A stretch of 64,000 bases of DNA from Rhodospirillum centenum SW (GTDB lineage Bacteria > Pseudomonadota > Alphaproteobacteria > Azospirillales > Azospirillaceae), in assembly GCF_000016185.1 (NCBI RefSeq), contig NC_011420.2, forward strand, positions 3,511,001 to 3,575,000, written 5' to 3'. A model generated the notes under the pieces. It searched no databases. It saw only the letters and a program-made list of their open reading frames with translations, and was not told the DNA's origin. Positions 53,257 to 61,866 of the stretch are shown piece after piece. The position numbers and the translations under genes were made by a program. How positions within the stretch are numbered: position 1 is the stretch's first letter; the number at the start of each line of letters is the position of its first letter.

Positions 53257-54507
53257 TCAGGCCAGCAGCCCGTTCAGCACGTACAGCAGCCCGCCGATCA
53301 TGGCGCCCAGGATGGTGCCGTTGATCCGGATGTACTGGAGATCCTTGCCGACCCGCACCTCCATCCGGCGGGTGAACTCGTCCAGGTCCTGGCCGCGCAG
53401 GGTGTCTGAGATGAAGTCGCGGATGCGCTCGCGCCAGCGCGGGATGGCGGCGACGAAGGCGTCCTCCACCGAGCGGTTGACGCGGCCGCGCAGCTCGGCG
53501 TCGTCGAGCTGGCTGGCGAGCGAGGCGACGGCGGCCTCGACCACGCCGCGGATGCGGCTGTCGGGCCCTTCCAGATCGTCCACCACCAGCCGGCGCAGGG
53601 TCGCCACCGCCTTGTCCAGCAACTGGCTGAAGCTGGTGTCCTGAAGCGCCATCCGGACGACGCGGGTCAGCCGCTCGCCCAGGGGGCCGCCCCGCTCCAC
53701 CTCGTCGGGCAGCTCGCGCAGCCAGCGGCGCAGGTCGCGGCCCACGTCGGAATGCGGGCTGCGCAGGTCGAACAGGTGGTCGATCGCGGCGTCGGCCAGA
53801 TTGCCGGCGACACGGCGGTCCACGGCGCGGGGAATCCACCAGCGCGAGCGCGCCTCCACCGCCTCCTGCAACCAGTTCCGTCGGTCCTGCACCATGCCGA
53901 CCAGCCGGTCGGACAGTTCGGTCAGCAGCGCCTCCAGCGCGTCGCTCTCGACCACGGCACGCAGCACCCGGGCCAGCGGACGGCGCAGGTCCACCCCGCC
54001 CAGCGCTTCCTGCAGGGCGCGGGTCAGGGTGCCGCGGATGGCGGCCTCGCCGTCGCCGCGCACCAGCCCCGGCAGCAGGCGCACCACCACGTCCACGACG
54101 CGGGCGCGGCTCTGCCCGTCGTGCAGCATCCGGGCGATGCGGTCCGCCAGATCCATGCGGTGGAGCTGCTCCACCAGCATGCCGGGCTCCAGGAACTCGC
54201 GGTCGATGTAGGCGGCGATGCCGTCGGCGATGCGGTCGCGGTTCTTCGGCACCAGGGCCGTGTGCGGGATCGGCAGGCCCAGCGGGCGGCGGAACAGGGC
54301 GGTCACGGCGAACCAGTCGGCCAGCCCGCCGACCATGCCGGCCTCCGCCACGGCGCGCAGGGGATGCACCGCCTCCGGCGGCAGCGGGGCGACATGCGAG
54401 GCCACCCAGCCGGCCGCCGCCACGCCCAGGGCGGACCCGGCCAGAAGCCGGTAGCGCGCCAGTTCCGTCTCCCGCTCGCGCAGCGCCTGGTCATCCCCGG
54501 TCCGCAT
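53257..54507 (-). CDS. DUF445 family membrane protein (YjiN-like)
   Basis: 416 aa. N-terminal helix region (about 21-45) with the DUF445 signature AGMVGGLADWFAVTALFRRPLGLPIPHTALVPKNRDRIADGI, a long helical middle part, and a C-terminal helix preceded by YIRINGTILGAMIGGLLYVL, the conserved family ending. The function of DUF445 proteins is unknown; they are inner-membrane proteins. Divergent from the CBS gene, monocistronic. Confidence 0.9.
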   Translation of the reverse strand: MRTGDDQALRERETELARYRLLAGSALGVAAAGWVASHVAPLPPEAVHPLRAVAEAGMVGGLADWFAVTALFRRPLGLPIPHTALVPKNRDRIADGIAAYIDREFLEPGMLVEQLHRMDLADRIARMLHDGQSRARVVDVVVRLLPGLVRGDGEAAIRGTLTRALQEALGGVDLRRPLARVLRAVVESDALEALLTELSDRLVGMVQDRRNWLQEAVEARSRWWIPRAVDRRVAGNLADAAIDHLFDLRSPHSDVGRDLRRWLRELPDEVERGGPLGERLTRVVRMALQDTSFSQLLDKAVATLRRLVVDDLEGPDSRIRGVVEAAVASLASQLDDAELRGRVNRSVEDAFVAAIPRWRERIRDFISDTLRGQDLDEFTRRMEVRVGKDLQYIRINGTILGAMIGGLLYVLNGLLA

Positions 54508-54583
54508 CCGCAGCCCCCGTCATGGTCGCATCCTTTCCCACGCTAATCCCCCGCCCGGCGGTGACCGGCCAGGATTTACCGAG

Positions 54584-54776
54584 GCGTTACAAAGCGAAAA
54601 GCCCGGGTAACGCGTTTTCCCCTAGAACGGCGTCCGGACAGGGACCGACTGCCTCCCCCGCCCGTTTCCGGGGGACGCCGGTCCTGTGACGGCGATCCCG
54701 CGGGCGGGGGTTATTCCCTTTCCACCGTCGGCGGGGACTGGACCCGGCGGCTGTGGCCGCCGGGTTTCCTTTTTCC
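54584..54776 (+). ncRNA. candidate structured small RNA with terminator
   Basis: A run of structures in a gene-free region: a 7-bp dyad GCGTTAC/GTAACGC (54584-54590, 54607-54613); a perfect 10-bp stem CCCCCGCCCG/CGGGCGGGGG (54655-54664, 54701-54710) enclosing a smaller hairpin (54674-54693); and a Rho-independent terminator at 54743-54774. No plus-strand coding gene lies upstream that this terminator could serve, because the neighbour is transcribed the other way. Not matched to 6S, SRP or tmRNA signatures. It could alternatively be the 5' leader of the CBS gene with an attenuator. Confidence 0.45.
54743..54774 (+). terminator. strong Rho-independent terminator upstream of the CBS gene
   Basis: A perfect 9-bp stem CCCGGCGGC/GCCGCCGGG (54743-54751, 54756-54764), loop TGTG, then TTTCCTTTTT. 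It is the most classical terminator in the window and lies 116 bp before the CBS start, with no annotated gene on this strand ahead of it. Confidence 0.85.
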
Positions 54777-54816
54777 CGTCCCGGAGTCCTGTCCGGCCCG
54801 CTCTCCGCCGCTCCCA

Positions 54817-54841
54817 GGAACTTCACCCGACCGCCCCGGTT
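54817..54841 (+). promoter_or_regulatory. EcfG-type (general stress) promoter candidate
   Basis: GGAAC at 54817-54821, a 17-bp spacer and GTT at 54839-54841, matching the sigma-EcfG consensus GGAAC-N16/17-GTT. It is 48 bp before the ATG of the CBS-domain gene and downstream of the terminator at 54743, so it would drive that gene alone. Confidence 0.6.
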
Positions 54842-54889
54842 GAACCGCAGCCCTCCGCGGCGGTGGGCGCGCAAGCCAGGGAGATCGCC

Positions 54890-55318
54890 ATGCAGATCCG
54901 GGACATCATGACGAAGGACGTGGAGCTGGTGAACCCCGGCACCACCCTCAAGGAGGCCGCGCGCAAGATGCGCGACGCCGATACCGGGTTCCTGCCTGTC
55001 GGGGAGAACGATCGTCTGGTCGGCACCGTCACCGACCGCGACATCACCGTGCGCTGCGTGGCGGAGGGGGCGGACCCGAACAGCGCCGCCGTCCGCGACG
55101 CCATGACGGACGAACTGGTCTTCGTCTTCGACGACCAGGACAGCAGCGAGGCGGCCCAGCTCATGTCCGAACGCTCCGTCCGCCGCCTGCCCGTGCTGAA
55201 CCGCGACAAGCGGCTGGTCGGTGTCGTCTCCCTCGGCGATGTGGCGGCCAGGGGCCGGGACGAGGACGTGGTCGGCCTGACCCACGGCGACATCGCCAAA
55301 GCGCCCCCGAACGGCTGA
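54890..55318 (+). CDS. CBS-domain pair protein
   Basis: 142 aa. Two CBS domains in tandem (about 7-60: DIMTKDVELVNPGTTLKEAARKMRDADTGFLPVGENDRLVGTVTDRDI; about 72-125: VRDAMTDELVFVFDDQDSSEAAQLMSERSVRRLPVLNRDKRLVGVVSLGDV). Such stand-alone pairs bind adenine nucleotides and act as energy or stress sensors; no effector domain is fused. ATG 54890 behind AGGGAGAT. The EcfG-type promoter suggests induction in the general stress response. Confidence 0.92.
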   Translation: MQIRDIMTKDVELVNPGTTLKEAARKMRDADTGFLPVGENDRLVGTVTDRDITVRCVAEGADPNSAAVRDAMTDELVFVFDDQDSSEAAQLMSERSVRRLPVLNRDKRLVGVVSLGDVAARGRDEDVVGLTHGDIAKAPPNG

Positions 55319-55367
55319 GGGCAGACGGCGAGGGGCAGACGGGCGAGGGGGAACGGGTGGGGTCCCC

Positions 55368-56174
55368 TTATGTCCCGCCCCCGCCCTCCAGCGGCTGGTG
55401 CCGGTGGACATCGTAGTCGGGGGCGGCCTCGACGCGGGACCGCGGAACCGAGACGCCCGCCCGGTTCTCCGCCCATTCGATGGTGCTGATCCAGTCGGTG
55501 TCGATCACCACCTTGCGGCCGGGCAGCCAGGTGCCCGTGTCCACCACCACCCGGCGCACCGTCCAGCGGTCGGTGTCCAGCAGCAGACTGTCGATGCTGC
55601 CGATGTCGCCGTCCGGCGCGCTCAGGGTGTAGCCCGCCAGTTCGCGGGTGCTGCGCAGGTGCGGGTCCCCGTCCGGCCCTGTCGTTTCCGCGGCGCCCGC
55701 CCCGGCTGCGTTCGCCTCTGCCGTGGTCCCGCCGCCCTCCTCTCCCGGTGGCCCGCCGGCGGCGGGGGGCAGGGAACCGGCCGGCGGGATGCCCAGGCCG
55801 GGGGCGAGGCCGGCGGCCATCCCCGCCGCACCGCCGACGGAACCGCCGATGGTCCAGTAGGGCGCCCAGCCGTAGTAGCGGTGCAGCAGCGCCTCCTGCT
55901 GGCGGTTGACCGGACGGTCCGTCTCGATGCTGGGGCTGGACTCCACCTGTGCCACCGTCAGGGCGACCTCGATCTCCTTCGCATCCGCGTCGGGCGTGCC
56001 CAGGACCGACGGTACGATCAGCACCCGCCGGCCGAACAGGAACGATCCCGTGTCCACCACCAGATAGCGCACGGTCCAGTCGCGGTCCTCGAACAGCAGG
56101 TCATGGACCCGGCCGATGCTGCCGTCGGCTGCGCGCAGCGTGTAGCCCTTCAGCGTGTCGAAGTTCCAGATCAT
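55368..56174 (-). CDS. PRC-barrel domain protein (two barrels)
   Basis: 268 aa. Two PRC-barrel domains: residues about 1-75 (FDTLKGYTLRAADGSIGRVHDLLFEDRDWTVRYLVVDTGSFLFGRRVLIVP) and about 180-245 (STRELAGYTLSAPDGDIGSIDSLLLDTDRWTVRRVVVDTGTWLPGRKVVI), joined by a Gly/Ala/Pro-rich linker with YYGWAPYW. The ATG at 56174 has a GGGAGG site and was chosen over a long spurious upstream frame. Stress-related in many relatives; a weak EcfG-like pair (GGAAC and GTT on the minus strand) has an 18-bp spacer at 56228-56253, one base too long. Confidence 0.88.
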   Translation of the reverse strand: MIWNFDTLKGYTLRAADGSIGRVHDLLFEDRDWTVRYLVVDTGSFLFGRRVLIVPSVLGTPDADAKEIEVALTVAQVESSPSIETDRPVNRQQEALLHRYYGWAPYWTIGGSVGGAAGMAAGLAPGLGIPPAGSLPPAAGGPPGEEGGGTTAEANAAGAGAAETTGPDGDPHLRSTRELAGYTLSAPDGDIGSIDSLLLDTDRWTVRRVVVDTGTWLPGRKVVIDTDWISTIEWAENRAGVSVPRSRVEAAPDYDVHRHQPLEGGGGT

Positions 56175-56366
56175 CCGATGCCTCCCGTGGCCGCCTGCCG
56201 TGCCCACCCGGGGCCTTGACCCAGGGCAACCCGGACAGGGGCGGAGCGGTTCCCCGCGGGCCGACCCGGTCGCGCATGCCGGTCCCGCCCCTTCCGGCCT
56301 TTCCCGAGACGGCGGGGACGCGCTACACCCCTGGTGATCGGGTTGGTGGAACGGGAGGAGCCCGCG

Positions 56367-57344
56367 ATGCTGCGCGCCTACCGGATGGTCGAGGGCCAGA
56401 ACGAACGGCTGGAGGGCGCCGTTGCCGCCGATGCCCTCATGTCGGCCGCCTGGATCGACCTGTTCTCCCCCACGCCGCAGGAACTGGCGCAGGTGCAGGA
56501 CGCCTTCGGGCTGGAGCTGCCGACGCGGGAGGAGATGCGGGCGATCGAGCTGTCCAGCCGCGTCTACCGCGAGGCGGGCGGCGTGTTCCTGACCGCGACC
56601 GTGCTCTGCCGCGCCGATGCGCCGGTGCCGGAGACGATGGACGTCACCTTCGTGCTGACGGGACGGACCCTGATCACGCTGCGGTTCGACGACCCCAAGC
56701 CCTTCTACGGCTTCCACAACCAGGTCCAGAAGCAGGGCATCCGGCTGGAGTCCGGGCTTGTCGCCTTCGTGCAGTTGCTGGAAGCCATTCTTGACCGCAT
56801 CGCCGACGTGCTGGAGGGGACGGCGCGCGACCTCAATACCGTGGCGCAGCATCTCCTGCTCCAGGGGGATGAGCGGGCGCGGCTGTCCTCCGAGCTTCAG
56901 GCCGACCTGCTGCGCCGGATCGCCCGCGGCCACGACGTCACGGCCAAGGCGCGCGAAAGCCTGGTCACCCTGGCCCGCGTGCTGGCCTTCGTCGCCGCGC
57001 TGAAGGAGGTGGTGTCCGACAAGGGGTTGCGCGGCCGGCTGAAGACCATGCTCCAGGACAGCCAGTCGCTGTCCGACTACACGGCCTTCCTGTCGTCGAA
57101 CATCAGCTTCCAGCTCGACGCCCTGCTCGGCCTTGTCGGGATCGAACAGAACAACATCGTGAAGATCTTCTCGGTCGCGGCGGTCGTGTTCCTGCCGCCG
57201 ACGCTGGTCGCCAGCATCTACGGCATGAACTTCCACCACATGCCGGAACTGGACTGGACCTTCGGCTATCCGCTGGCCCTGGTCCTCATGGTCCTCTCGG
57301 CCGTGGTGCCCTATCTCTGGTTCAAGCGCCGCGGCTGGCTGTAG
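56367..57344 (+). CDS. corA: CorA-family magnesium transporter
   Basis: 325 aa. Cytosolic N-terminal domain with AAWIDLFSPTPQELAQVQDAFGLELPTREEMRAIELSSRVY, a long stalk helix and two C-terminal membrane helices separated by the signature YGMNFHHMPELDW, the GMN selectivity loop. Mediates Mg2+ (possibly Co2+ or Ni2+) uptake as a pentamer. ATG 56367 has a GGGAGGAG site; the ATG/GTG codons upstream are unlikely. Ends at 57344 before the convergent DUF3224 gene. Confidence 0.92.
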   Translation: MLRAYRMVEGQNERLEGAVAADALMSAAWIDLFSPTPQELAQVQDAFGLELPTREEMRAIELSSRVYREAGGVFLTATVLCRADAPVPETMDVTFVLTGRTLITLRFDDPKPFYGFHNQVQKQGIRLESGLVAFVQLLEAILDRIADVLEGTARDLNTVAQHLLLQGDERARLSSELQADLLRRIARGHDVTAKARESLVTLARVLAFVAALKEVVSDKGLRGRLKTMLQDSQSLSDYTAFLSSNISFQLDALLGLVGIEQNNIVKIFSVAAVVFLPPTLVASIYGMNFHHMPELDWTFGYPLALVLMVLSAVVPYLWFKRRGWL

Positions 57345-57360
57345 GGCCGGCCCACCCCGG

Positions 57361-57987
57361 TCAGGGGGCCGGGGTATCCGGCAGGCTGTAGTCCAGGGTG
57401 TAGGAATGCCGGCCCTCGGCGATGCTGATGCCCATGACGCCGCGGATGCCGGTCAGTGCTCCCGTGCCCGAATCCGGCACGATGGTGATGGACAGGGACT
57501 GTCCCCCGCGGTCCATGACGCCGCGATGGACCAGGGCGAAACCGCCGCTGCGGCCATGCAGCGTGCCGCTGAACCGTTCCACCGCGACATAAGCGGCGGA
57601 CCCCTGGACCGGCGCCATGGCGGTCAGCATCTCCCCTTCGGAGGTTCCCTCAAGGTCGCCCTGGAACCGCTTGTCCAGGATCATGCGTCCCAGCTTCGCG
57701 CCCTCGCCGGACCCGCCACCGGCCTCGCCCGTCGCCTGCGGGGTGAGGGTGACCTCGAACCCACCGCTCGCCCGCACCGTCGCCCGTCCGTCCGTGCCGT
57801 CGTCCATGCCCGCCTCTCCACCTCTGTTCTCCGTGGCGGCCCCGGTCCGCGGAGCCTCCTGTGCCGCCGCCGTCAGCCCGACGGGCGTCAGCGCGGGCAT
57901 CAGGAGCAGGACCGCCACGCCCGGCAGGCCCGCCCATGGGCGCCTTCCCGGCCGGTCCCGGGTTCCCGTGTCCGTTGCCCGCCGCAT
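57361..57987 (-). CDS. exported DUF3224 domain protein
   Basis: 208 aa. ATG 57987 (site GGGAGGGGGC) gives a signal peptide with a basic N-terminus and helix ([26 protein letters not shown]). A low-complexity Asp/Gly part follows, then the DUF3224 barrel: [75 protein letters not shown]3224 proteins are usually cytoplasmic and about 130-140 aa, so the export signal is unusual. Function unknown (allene-oxide-cyclase-like barrel). Divergent from the DUF1194 gene. Confidence 0.8.
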   Translation of the reverse strand: MRRATDTGTRDRPGRRPWAGLPGVAVLLLMPALTPVGLTAAAQEAPRTGAATENRGGEAGMDDGTDGRATVRASGGFEVTLTPQATGEAGGGSGEGAKLGRMILDKRFQGDLEGTSEGEMLTAMAPVQGSAAYVAVERFSGTLHGRSGGFALVHRGVMDRGGQSLSITIVPDSGTGALTGIRGVMGISIAEGRHSYTLDYSLPDTPAP

Positions 57988-58150
57988 GCCCCCTCCCGAT
58001 CCGCTTCCGTCCAGCCTAGCACGCGCCGTCCTTGGGGGAAGGGGGGAGGAGCCGCCCCGTCGATTCCGTGCCCCTTGCACCGCCCGGCAGGGTCCGGCAC
58101 GCTTTGTCCCTTCGGCCCAGGGCTCCGGCCCGCCAGCGAAAGGCTTCCGC

Positions 58151-58975
58151 ATGCAGGTGCCGCGCGTCCGACCGGGCCTCCGCCGTGTCCTTGCCGCGGT
58201 GCTGCTGGTTGCGCTGGGAACCCTGGTCGCCGTGCTCCCCGCCGGGGCGTCGCGGGCGCAGGAGCTGCCGGTGGACCTGGAACTGGTGCTGCTGGTGGAT
58301 GTCTCCGGCAGCGTGGACGCGCAGGAAGCGGAGTTGCAGCGCCGCGGCTATGCCGACGCGCTGATGAGCGATCAGGTGGTCGAGGCCATCCGCTCCGGGC
58401 CGCTGGGCCGGATCGCCGTCACCTATGTGGAATGGGCCGACGACACCTATCAGGTGGTGGTCGTCGGCTGGACCGTGCTGGACGGGCCGGAGAGCGCCCG
58501 CGCCTTCGCGGAGCGGCTGACCGCCGCCCCCGTCACCACCGCCTTCTGGACCGCCATCGGCAGCGCACTGGACTTCGCCACCCGCCAGTTCGACGGCAAC
58601 GGGGCGGAGGGCACCCGCCGCGTCATCGACATCTCCGGCGACGGCTACAGCAACCGCGGCCGACCCCCGGCGGAGGCGCGCGACGCCGCCGTGGCGGCGG
58701 GCATCACCATCAACGGCCTGCCGATCCTGAACAGCCGTCCCAACCCGTGGGGCGGGCTGCCGCCCCTCGATCTGGACAGCTACTACCAGACGCACGTCAT
58801 CGGCGGTCCCGGTGCCTTCATCCTGGTGGCAGAGGACTTTCCGGCCTTCGGGGAGGCGATCCTGGCCAAGCTGGTGAAGGAGATCGCGCAGGCGCCCGGA
58901 CCGGCTCCCGGTTCCCGGCTTGCCGGCGGGGTGCCGGAGGCGGCCGGACAGAACGGGGCCGCCGCGGCCCGGTGA
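58151..58975 (+). CDS. exported DUF1194 protein with VWA-type fold
   Basis: 274 aa. Signal peptide (about 1-37, ending SRAQ), then [31 protein letters not shown] with a complete MIDAS motif DVSGS, a TxxTA-type second segment ([16 protein letters not shown]) and [16 protein letters not shown]1194 is a periplasmic VWA-like family common in alphaproteobacteria; the ligand is unknown. Ala/Pro-rich tail. Confidence 0.88.
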   Translation: MQVPRVRPGLRRVLAAVLLVALGTLVAVLPAGASRAQELPVDLELVLLVDVSGSVDAQEAELQRRGYADALMSDQVVEAIRSGPLGRIAVTYVEWADDTYQVVVVGWTVLDGPESARAFAERLTAAPVTTAFWTAIGSALDFATRQFDGNGAEGTRRVIDISGDGYSNRGRPPAEARDAAVAAGITINGLPILNSRPNPWGGLPPLDLDSYYQTHVIGGPGAFILVAEDFPAFGEAILAKLVKEIAQAPGPAPGSRLAGGVPEAAGQNGAAAAR

Positions 58976-59278
58976 CCTTCCGGAAACCGTGGCGGCCCAC
59001 CAGTTTCTGGCGGTTCAGGGAGGCAACGCACCAGTGCCCGCACCAACATCCCGCCCGGCGGGCGGTTCCGGGTCCGGGCTCCGTTTCTGCCGTCCCCCCC
59101 GGGGAAGCGCCCGCGACAAGGGTCGCTCCGCCCGGTTCCGCCCTTCCTGACGCGGCGGCGCGCCCCTCCTTCGGAGTGACCCCGTCTGTGGAATGGCATC
59201 CGCGGATAAAGTTCCCAAAATGGCCCTGGTCGATGATGCCGGAGCCGGTCCGGCGGAGAGGGGCGAGGACGCAAACCC
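58976..59278. other. 303-bp promoter region of phyR
   Basis: No gene; in particular no nepR (small anti-sigma factor) or ecfG in either direction. It holds two EcfG-like arrangements: GGAAT-N16-GTT (59190-59213) and GGAAA-N16-GTT (58982-59005). Confidence 0.5.
59190..59213 (+). promoter_or_regulatory. EcfG-like promoter candidate upstream of phyR
   Basis: GGAAT at 59190-59194 (one mismatch to GGAAC), 16-bp spacer, GTT at 59211-59213. The spacer contains the palindrome ATCCGCGGAT. phyR is autoregulated by sigma-EcfG in other alphaproteobacteria, which supports the reading despite the mismatch. Confidence 0.45.
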
Positions 59279-60115
59279 ATGGATGCAATTTCCGAGGCGC
59301 TGCTGCGGCAGGTGCCCTTCCTGCGCCGCTATGCCCGCGCCCTCACGGGGTCGCCGGAAGCCGGCGACGATCTGGTCGGCCGGGCACTGCCCGTCGTCCT
59401 TGACGATCCCGACGGCTACGGCCTGGGCGGGGAAGGCGAAGCCCGCCGCGGCGCCCTCTACGCGCTGCTGAACCGGTTGCAGGACGATGCCGGCCCGCGA
59501 CCGCAGCCAGTGGAGACCAGCCACCCGATGGAAGCGGCCCTGGCCCTGCTGCCGGAAGCGGAACGCCGCCTGTTCCTGCTGGTCAGCCTGGAGGAACTGT
59601 CGTTCCAGGAGGCCGCCGCCGTGCTGGGCGTGGCGCCGGACCAGGCGCACGCCCTGATGGCCGATGCACAGGAGGCCCTGCGCGAAGCCCTGATCGCCAG
59701 CATCATGATCGTCGAGGATGACGCCATCATCGCCTTCGATCTGGCCGAGACGGTGCGCGGCATGGGCCATACGGTCTGCGGCACCGCCGCGACGATGGAG
59801 TCGGCCCTCACCACGGCCCGCGACTGCCGGCCGACGCTCGCGCTCATGGACCTGCGCCTTGCCCACGGCGACAGCGGCATCACGACGGCGCAGCGGCTGC
59901 GGCAGAGCAGCGAACTGCCGATCATCTTCGTCACCGCCTTCGGCGACGAGCTGACCCGGCGGGGGCTGGAACATCTCGGCCCCGTGATCCGCAAGCCTTT
60001 CACCCGCGAGCAGATCGAGCGGGCGATCACCCAGGCAGTCTTCGCCCCCCCGCGGGAGGCGCGCATTCCTGCCCTGGCGGCCTTCGCCCGCGACCCCGCC
60101 GGGGGGGCCGTCTGA
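59279..60115 (+). CDS. phyR: general stress response regulator PhyR
   Basis: 278 aa. N-terminal ECF-sigma-like domain (about 1-138; LPEAERRLFLLVSLEELSFQEAAAVLGVAPDQAHALMADAQEAL) fused to a C-terminal receiver (IMIVEDDAIIAFDLAETVRGMGH; phospho-acceptor D191 in LALMDLRLA, T219, K239 in IRKPF). Phosphorylated PhyR binds the anti-sigma factor NepR and frees sigma-EcfG. The sigma-like domain is somewhat shorter in its region 2 than usual and includes the GYGLGGEGEARRGALYALLNR segment. ATG 59279 with a GAGG site. The expected neighbours nepR and ecfG are absent from the window. Confidence 0.93.
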   Translation: MDAISEALLRQVPFLRRYARALTGSPEAGDDLVGRALPVVLDDPDGYGLGGEGEARRGALYALLNRLQDDAGPRPQPVETSHPMEAALALLPEAERRLFLLVSLEELSFQEAAAVLGVAPDQAHALMADAQEALREALIASIMIVEDDAIIAFDLAETVRGMGHTVCGTAATMESALTTARDCRPTLALMDLRLAHGDSGITTAQRLRQSSELPIIFVTAFGDELTRRGLEHLGPVIRKPFTREQIERAITQAVFAPPREARIPALAAFARDPAGGAV

Positions 60116-60314
60116 GCCCCGGGCGGCAAGGGCTGCCTGTGACATTGTGCGGCATCGGTGTGGACGCCGGAACACAGTGTGACGCGCCCGCAAAAAGTTG
60201 CCAAGTTTCTGTTGCACGCCGATTCCCGGCGGTCCAAAGATACCTCAGCAGACAGGATCGGCAGTGGTACGGACAGTCGGTACCCTTGGGCCGATCCGGG
60301 CGCGGGTCGGGCAC

Positions 60315-61127
60315 ATGGATCGCAGGACATTGTTCCGTATCGCTGCCGGCGGGTGCCTCCTCACCCTCGGCGGGGGATGGTCAGCGGGCGCGTTCGCAGC
60401 GCAGGACAGGACGGTCCCGGCGCGCAAGCCGGAGCCGCCGCGTCCTCTCCGGCGCGTGGTGCTGGACCCCGGCCACGGCGGGCACGATCCCGGCGCCATC
60501 GGCGTGCGCGGCACGCACGAGAAGGACATCACCCTCGACATCGCCAAGGAGCTGGCCCGCCAGCTCCGCAAGGCCCGCGGCCTTGAGGCGGTGCTGACGC
60601 GGGAGACGGATGTCTTCCTCAGTCTCGGCAAGCGGGTGGAGATCGCGCGCACCGCGCGGGCCGAGCTGTTCATCTCCATCCATGCCGACAGTGCCCCCAA
60701 TCCGAACGCCCGCGGTCTCTCCGCCTACACCCTGTCGGAGAAGGCGACCGACGCCTTCGCCGAGGCGCTGGCGCAGCAGGAGAATCTGGCCGACCGGCTG
60801 GGCGTGGCGGAGGAGCAGTTCGACGCCAACGTGCAGGCCTTCCTGGTCGATCTCGCCGCCGACTACACCCGCCGCGCCTCGCTCTCGGCCAAGCAGGGCA
60901 TCGTGAAGGGGGTGGGGCGCGACATCCGCCTGCTCGACAACCCGATGCGGTCCGCCAATTTCGCGGTGCTGAAGGCGCCCGACGTGCCTTCGGTGCTGGT
61001 CGAGACCGGCTTCCTGTCCAACCCGGAGGACGAGAGGCTGCTGCGCGACGCCACGGCGCGCCGGCGGATCGCCGCAGTCCTGGCCCGCGAACTGGTGGCG
61101 GTGGTCAACGCCGCCCCCTTCGCCTGA
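60315..61127 (+). CDS. N-acetylmuramoyl-L-alanine amidase (AmiC-type, Tat signal)
   Basis: 270 aa. ATG 60315 gives a Tat-like signal (DRRTLFRIAAGGCLLTLGG, twin Arg) and cleavage after about residue 29 (AFAAQ). The Amidase_3 domain has the zinc motifs VVLDPGHGGHDPG (His54), HEKDITLDIA (Glu), FISIHADS (His) and the catalytic Glu in VLVETGFLSNPED. It cleaves the amide bond between MurNAc and the stem peptide in septal peptidoglycan. The AMIN targeting domain of AmiC is absent. First of three same-strand envelope genes. Confidence 0.93.
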   Translation: MDRRTLFRIAAGGCLLTLGGGWSAGAFAAQDRTVPARKPEPPRPLRRVVLDPGHGGHDPGAIGVRGTHEKDITLDIAKELARQLRKARGLEAVLTRETDVFLSLGKRVEIARTARAELFISIHADSAPNPNARGLSAYTLSEKATDAFAEALAQQENLADRLGVAEEQFDANVQAFLVDLAADYTRRASLSAKQGIVKGVGRDIRLLDNPMRSANFAVLKAPDVPSVLVETGFLSNPEDERLLRDATARRRIAAVLARELVAVVNAAPFA

Positions 61128-61248
61128 GGTGCTGCCGCGTAACGACGCACCGGGCGGGCATGGCCCCGGCGGACGGGAAGCCCTACCTCAAACGAACTGG
61201 TTGGAGCCGGAGGCGCGTTGGTCGTGCGTCCGGCGGGAGATGACGGCG

Positions 61249-61866
61249 ATGGGCGATGGGTGCCAGCAGGTCCGGGGAACGGCTCCGGTGGGTCTGACCG
61301 CGCGTGGCGAGGCGCGCGCCGGGCGGCGCCTGCGCGGCGCCCTTCTGGCGGCGCTTCTTCTGTTGCCTGCCTGCGCCCAGCTCGATGCGGGCGCGCCGCG
61401 TCCGGCCGCGACGGCGGCACAGACCCCCGCCGTGCCCGACGCCACCATCCGCAAGGAGATCGAGCGGCGCTGGCAGGAGCAGGGAGAGGCCGGCCGCGGC
61501 ATCGATCTGTCCGTCAGCGGCGGCCGCGTCCTCCTGACCGGCCGCGCCCGCACGCCCGATCAGCGGGTGGACGCGGTGCGGCTCGCCTGGCAGGCGGACG
61601 GTGTGACCGAGGTCCTCAACGAGATCCAGATCGACGACGAGAGCGGCCTGACCGACAAGGCGACCGATCTCTGGATCAGCACCCGGATCCGGTCGAAGCT
61701 GCTGTTCGATCCCGACATCTCCTCGGGCATGTTCTCGGTCGATACCGTGAACGGCACCGTCTACGTCATGGGCCGGGCCCGCTCGCAGGTGGAGCTCGAC
61801 CGCGTGCTTTCCCATGTGCGCGCCGTGCCGCGCGTCAGGCGGGTGGTCAATCATGTCGTTCTCTAG
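61249..61866 (+). CDS. BON-domain lipoprotein
   Basis: 205 aa. ATG 61249 is preferred over 61240 because of a GGGAG site at the correct distance. Signal peptide with lipobox LLPAC (Cys at about residue 46), then two BON domains: about 65-125 (DATIRKEIERRW ... SGGRVLLTGRARTPDQRVDAVRLAWQADGVTEVLNEIQI) and about 140-205 (WISTRIRSKLLFDPDISSGMFSVDTVNGTVYVMGRARSQVELDRVLSHVRAVPRVRRVVNHV), the layout of outer-membrane-associated proteins like OsmY/DolP. Likely a periplasm-facing lipoprotein that binds phospholipid. The 3' end overlaps the next gene by 14 bp. Confidence 0.88.
   Translation: MGDGCQQVRGTAPVGLTARGEARAGRRLRGALLAALLLLPACAQLDAGAPRPAATAAQTPAVPDATIRKEIERRWQEQGEAGRGIDLSVSGGRVLLTGRARTPDQRVDAVRLAWQADGVTEVLNEIQIDDESGLTDKATDLWISTRIRSKLLFDPDISSGMFSVDTVNGTVYVMGRARSQVELDRVLSHVRAVPRVRRVVNHVVL

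Noticed and set aside
56175-57239. Upstream extension of the PRC-barrel gene to 623 codons
   Set aside because: Overlaps corA on the opposite strand; the ATG at 56174 opens right at the first PRC-barrel with a GGGAGG site.
60168-60210. EcfG-type promoter upstream of the amidase gene
   Set aside because: GGAAC and GTT are present but 23 bases apart.
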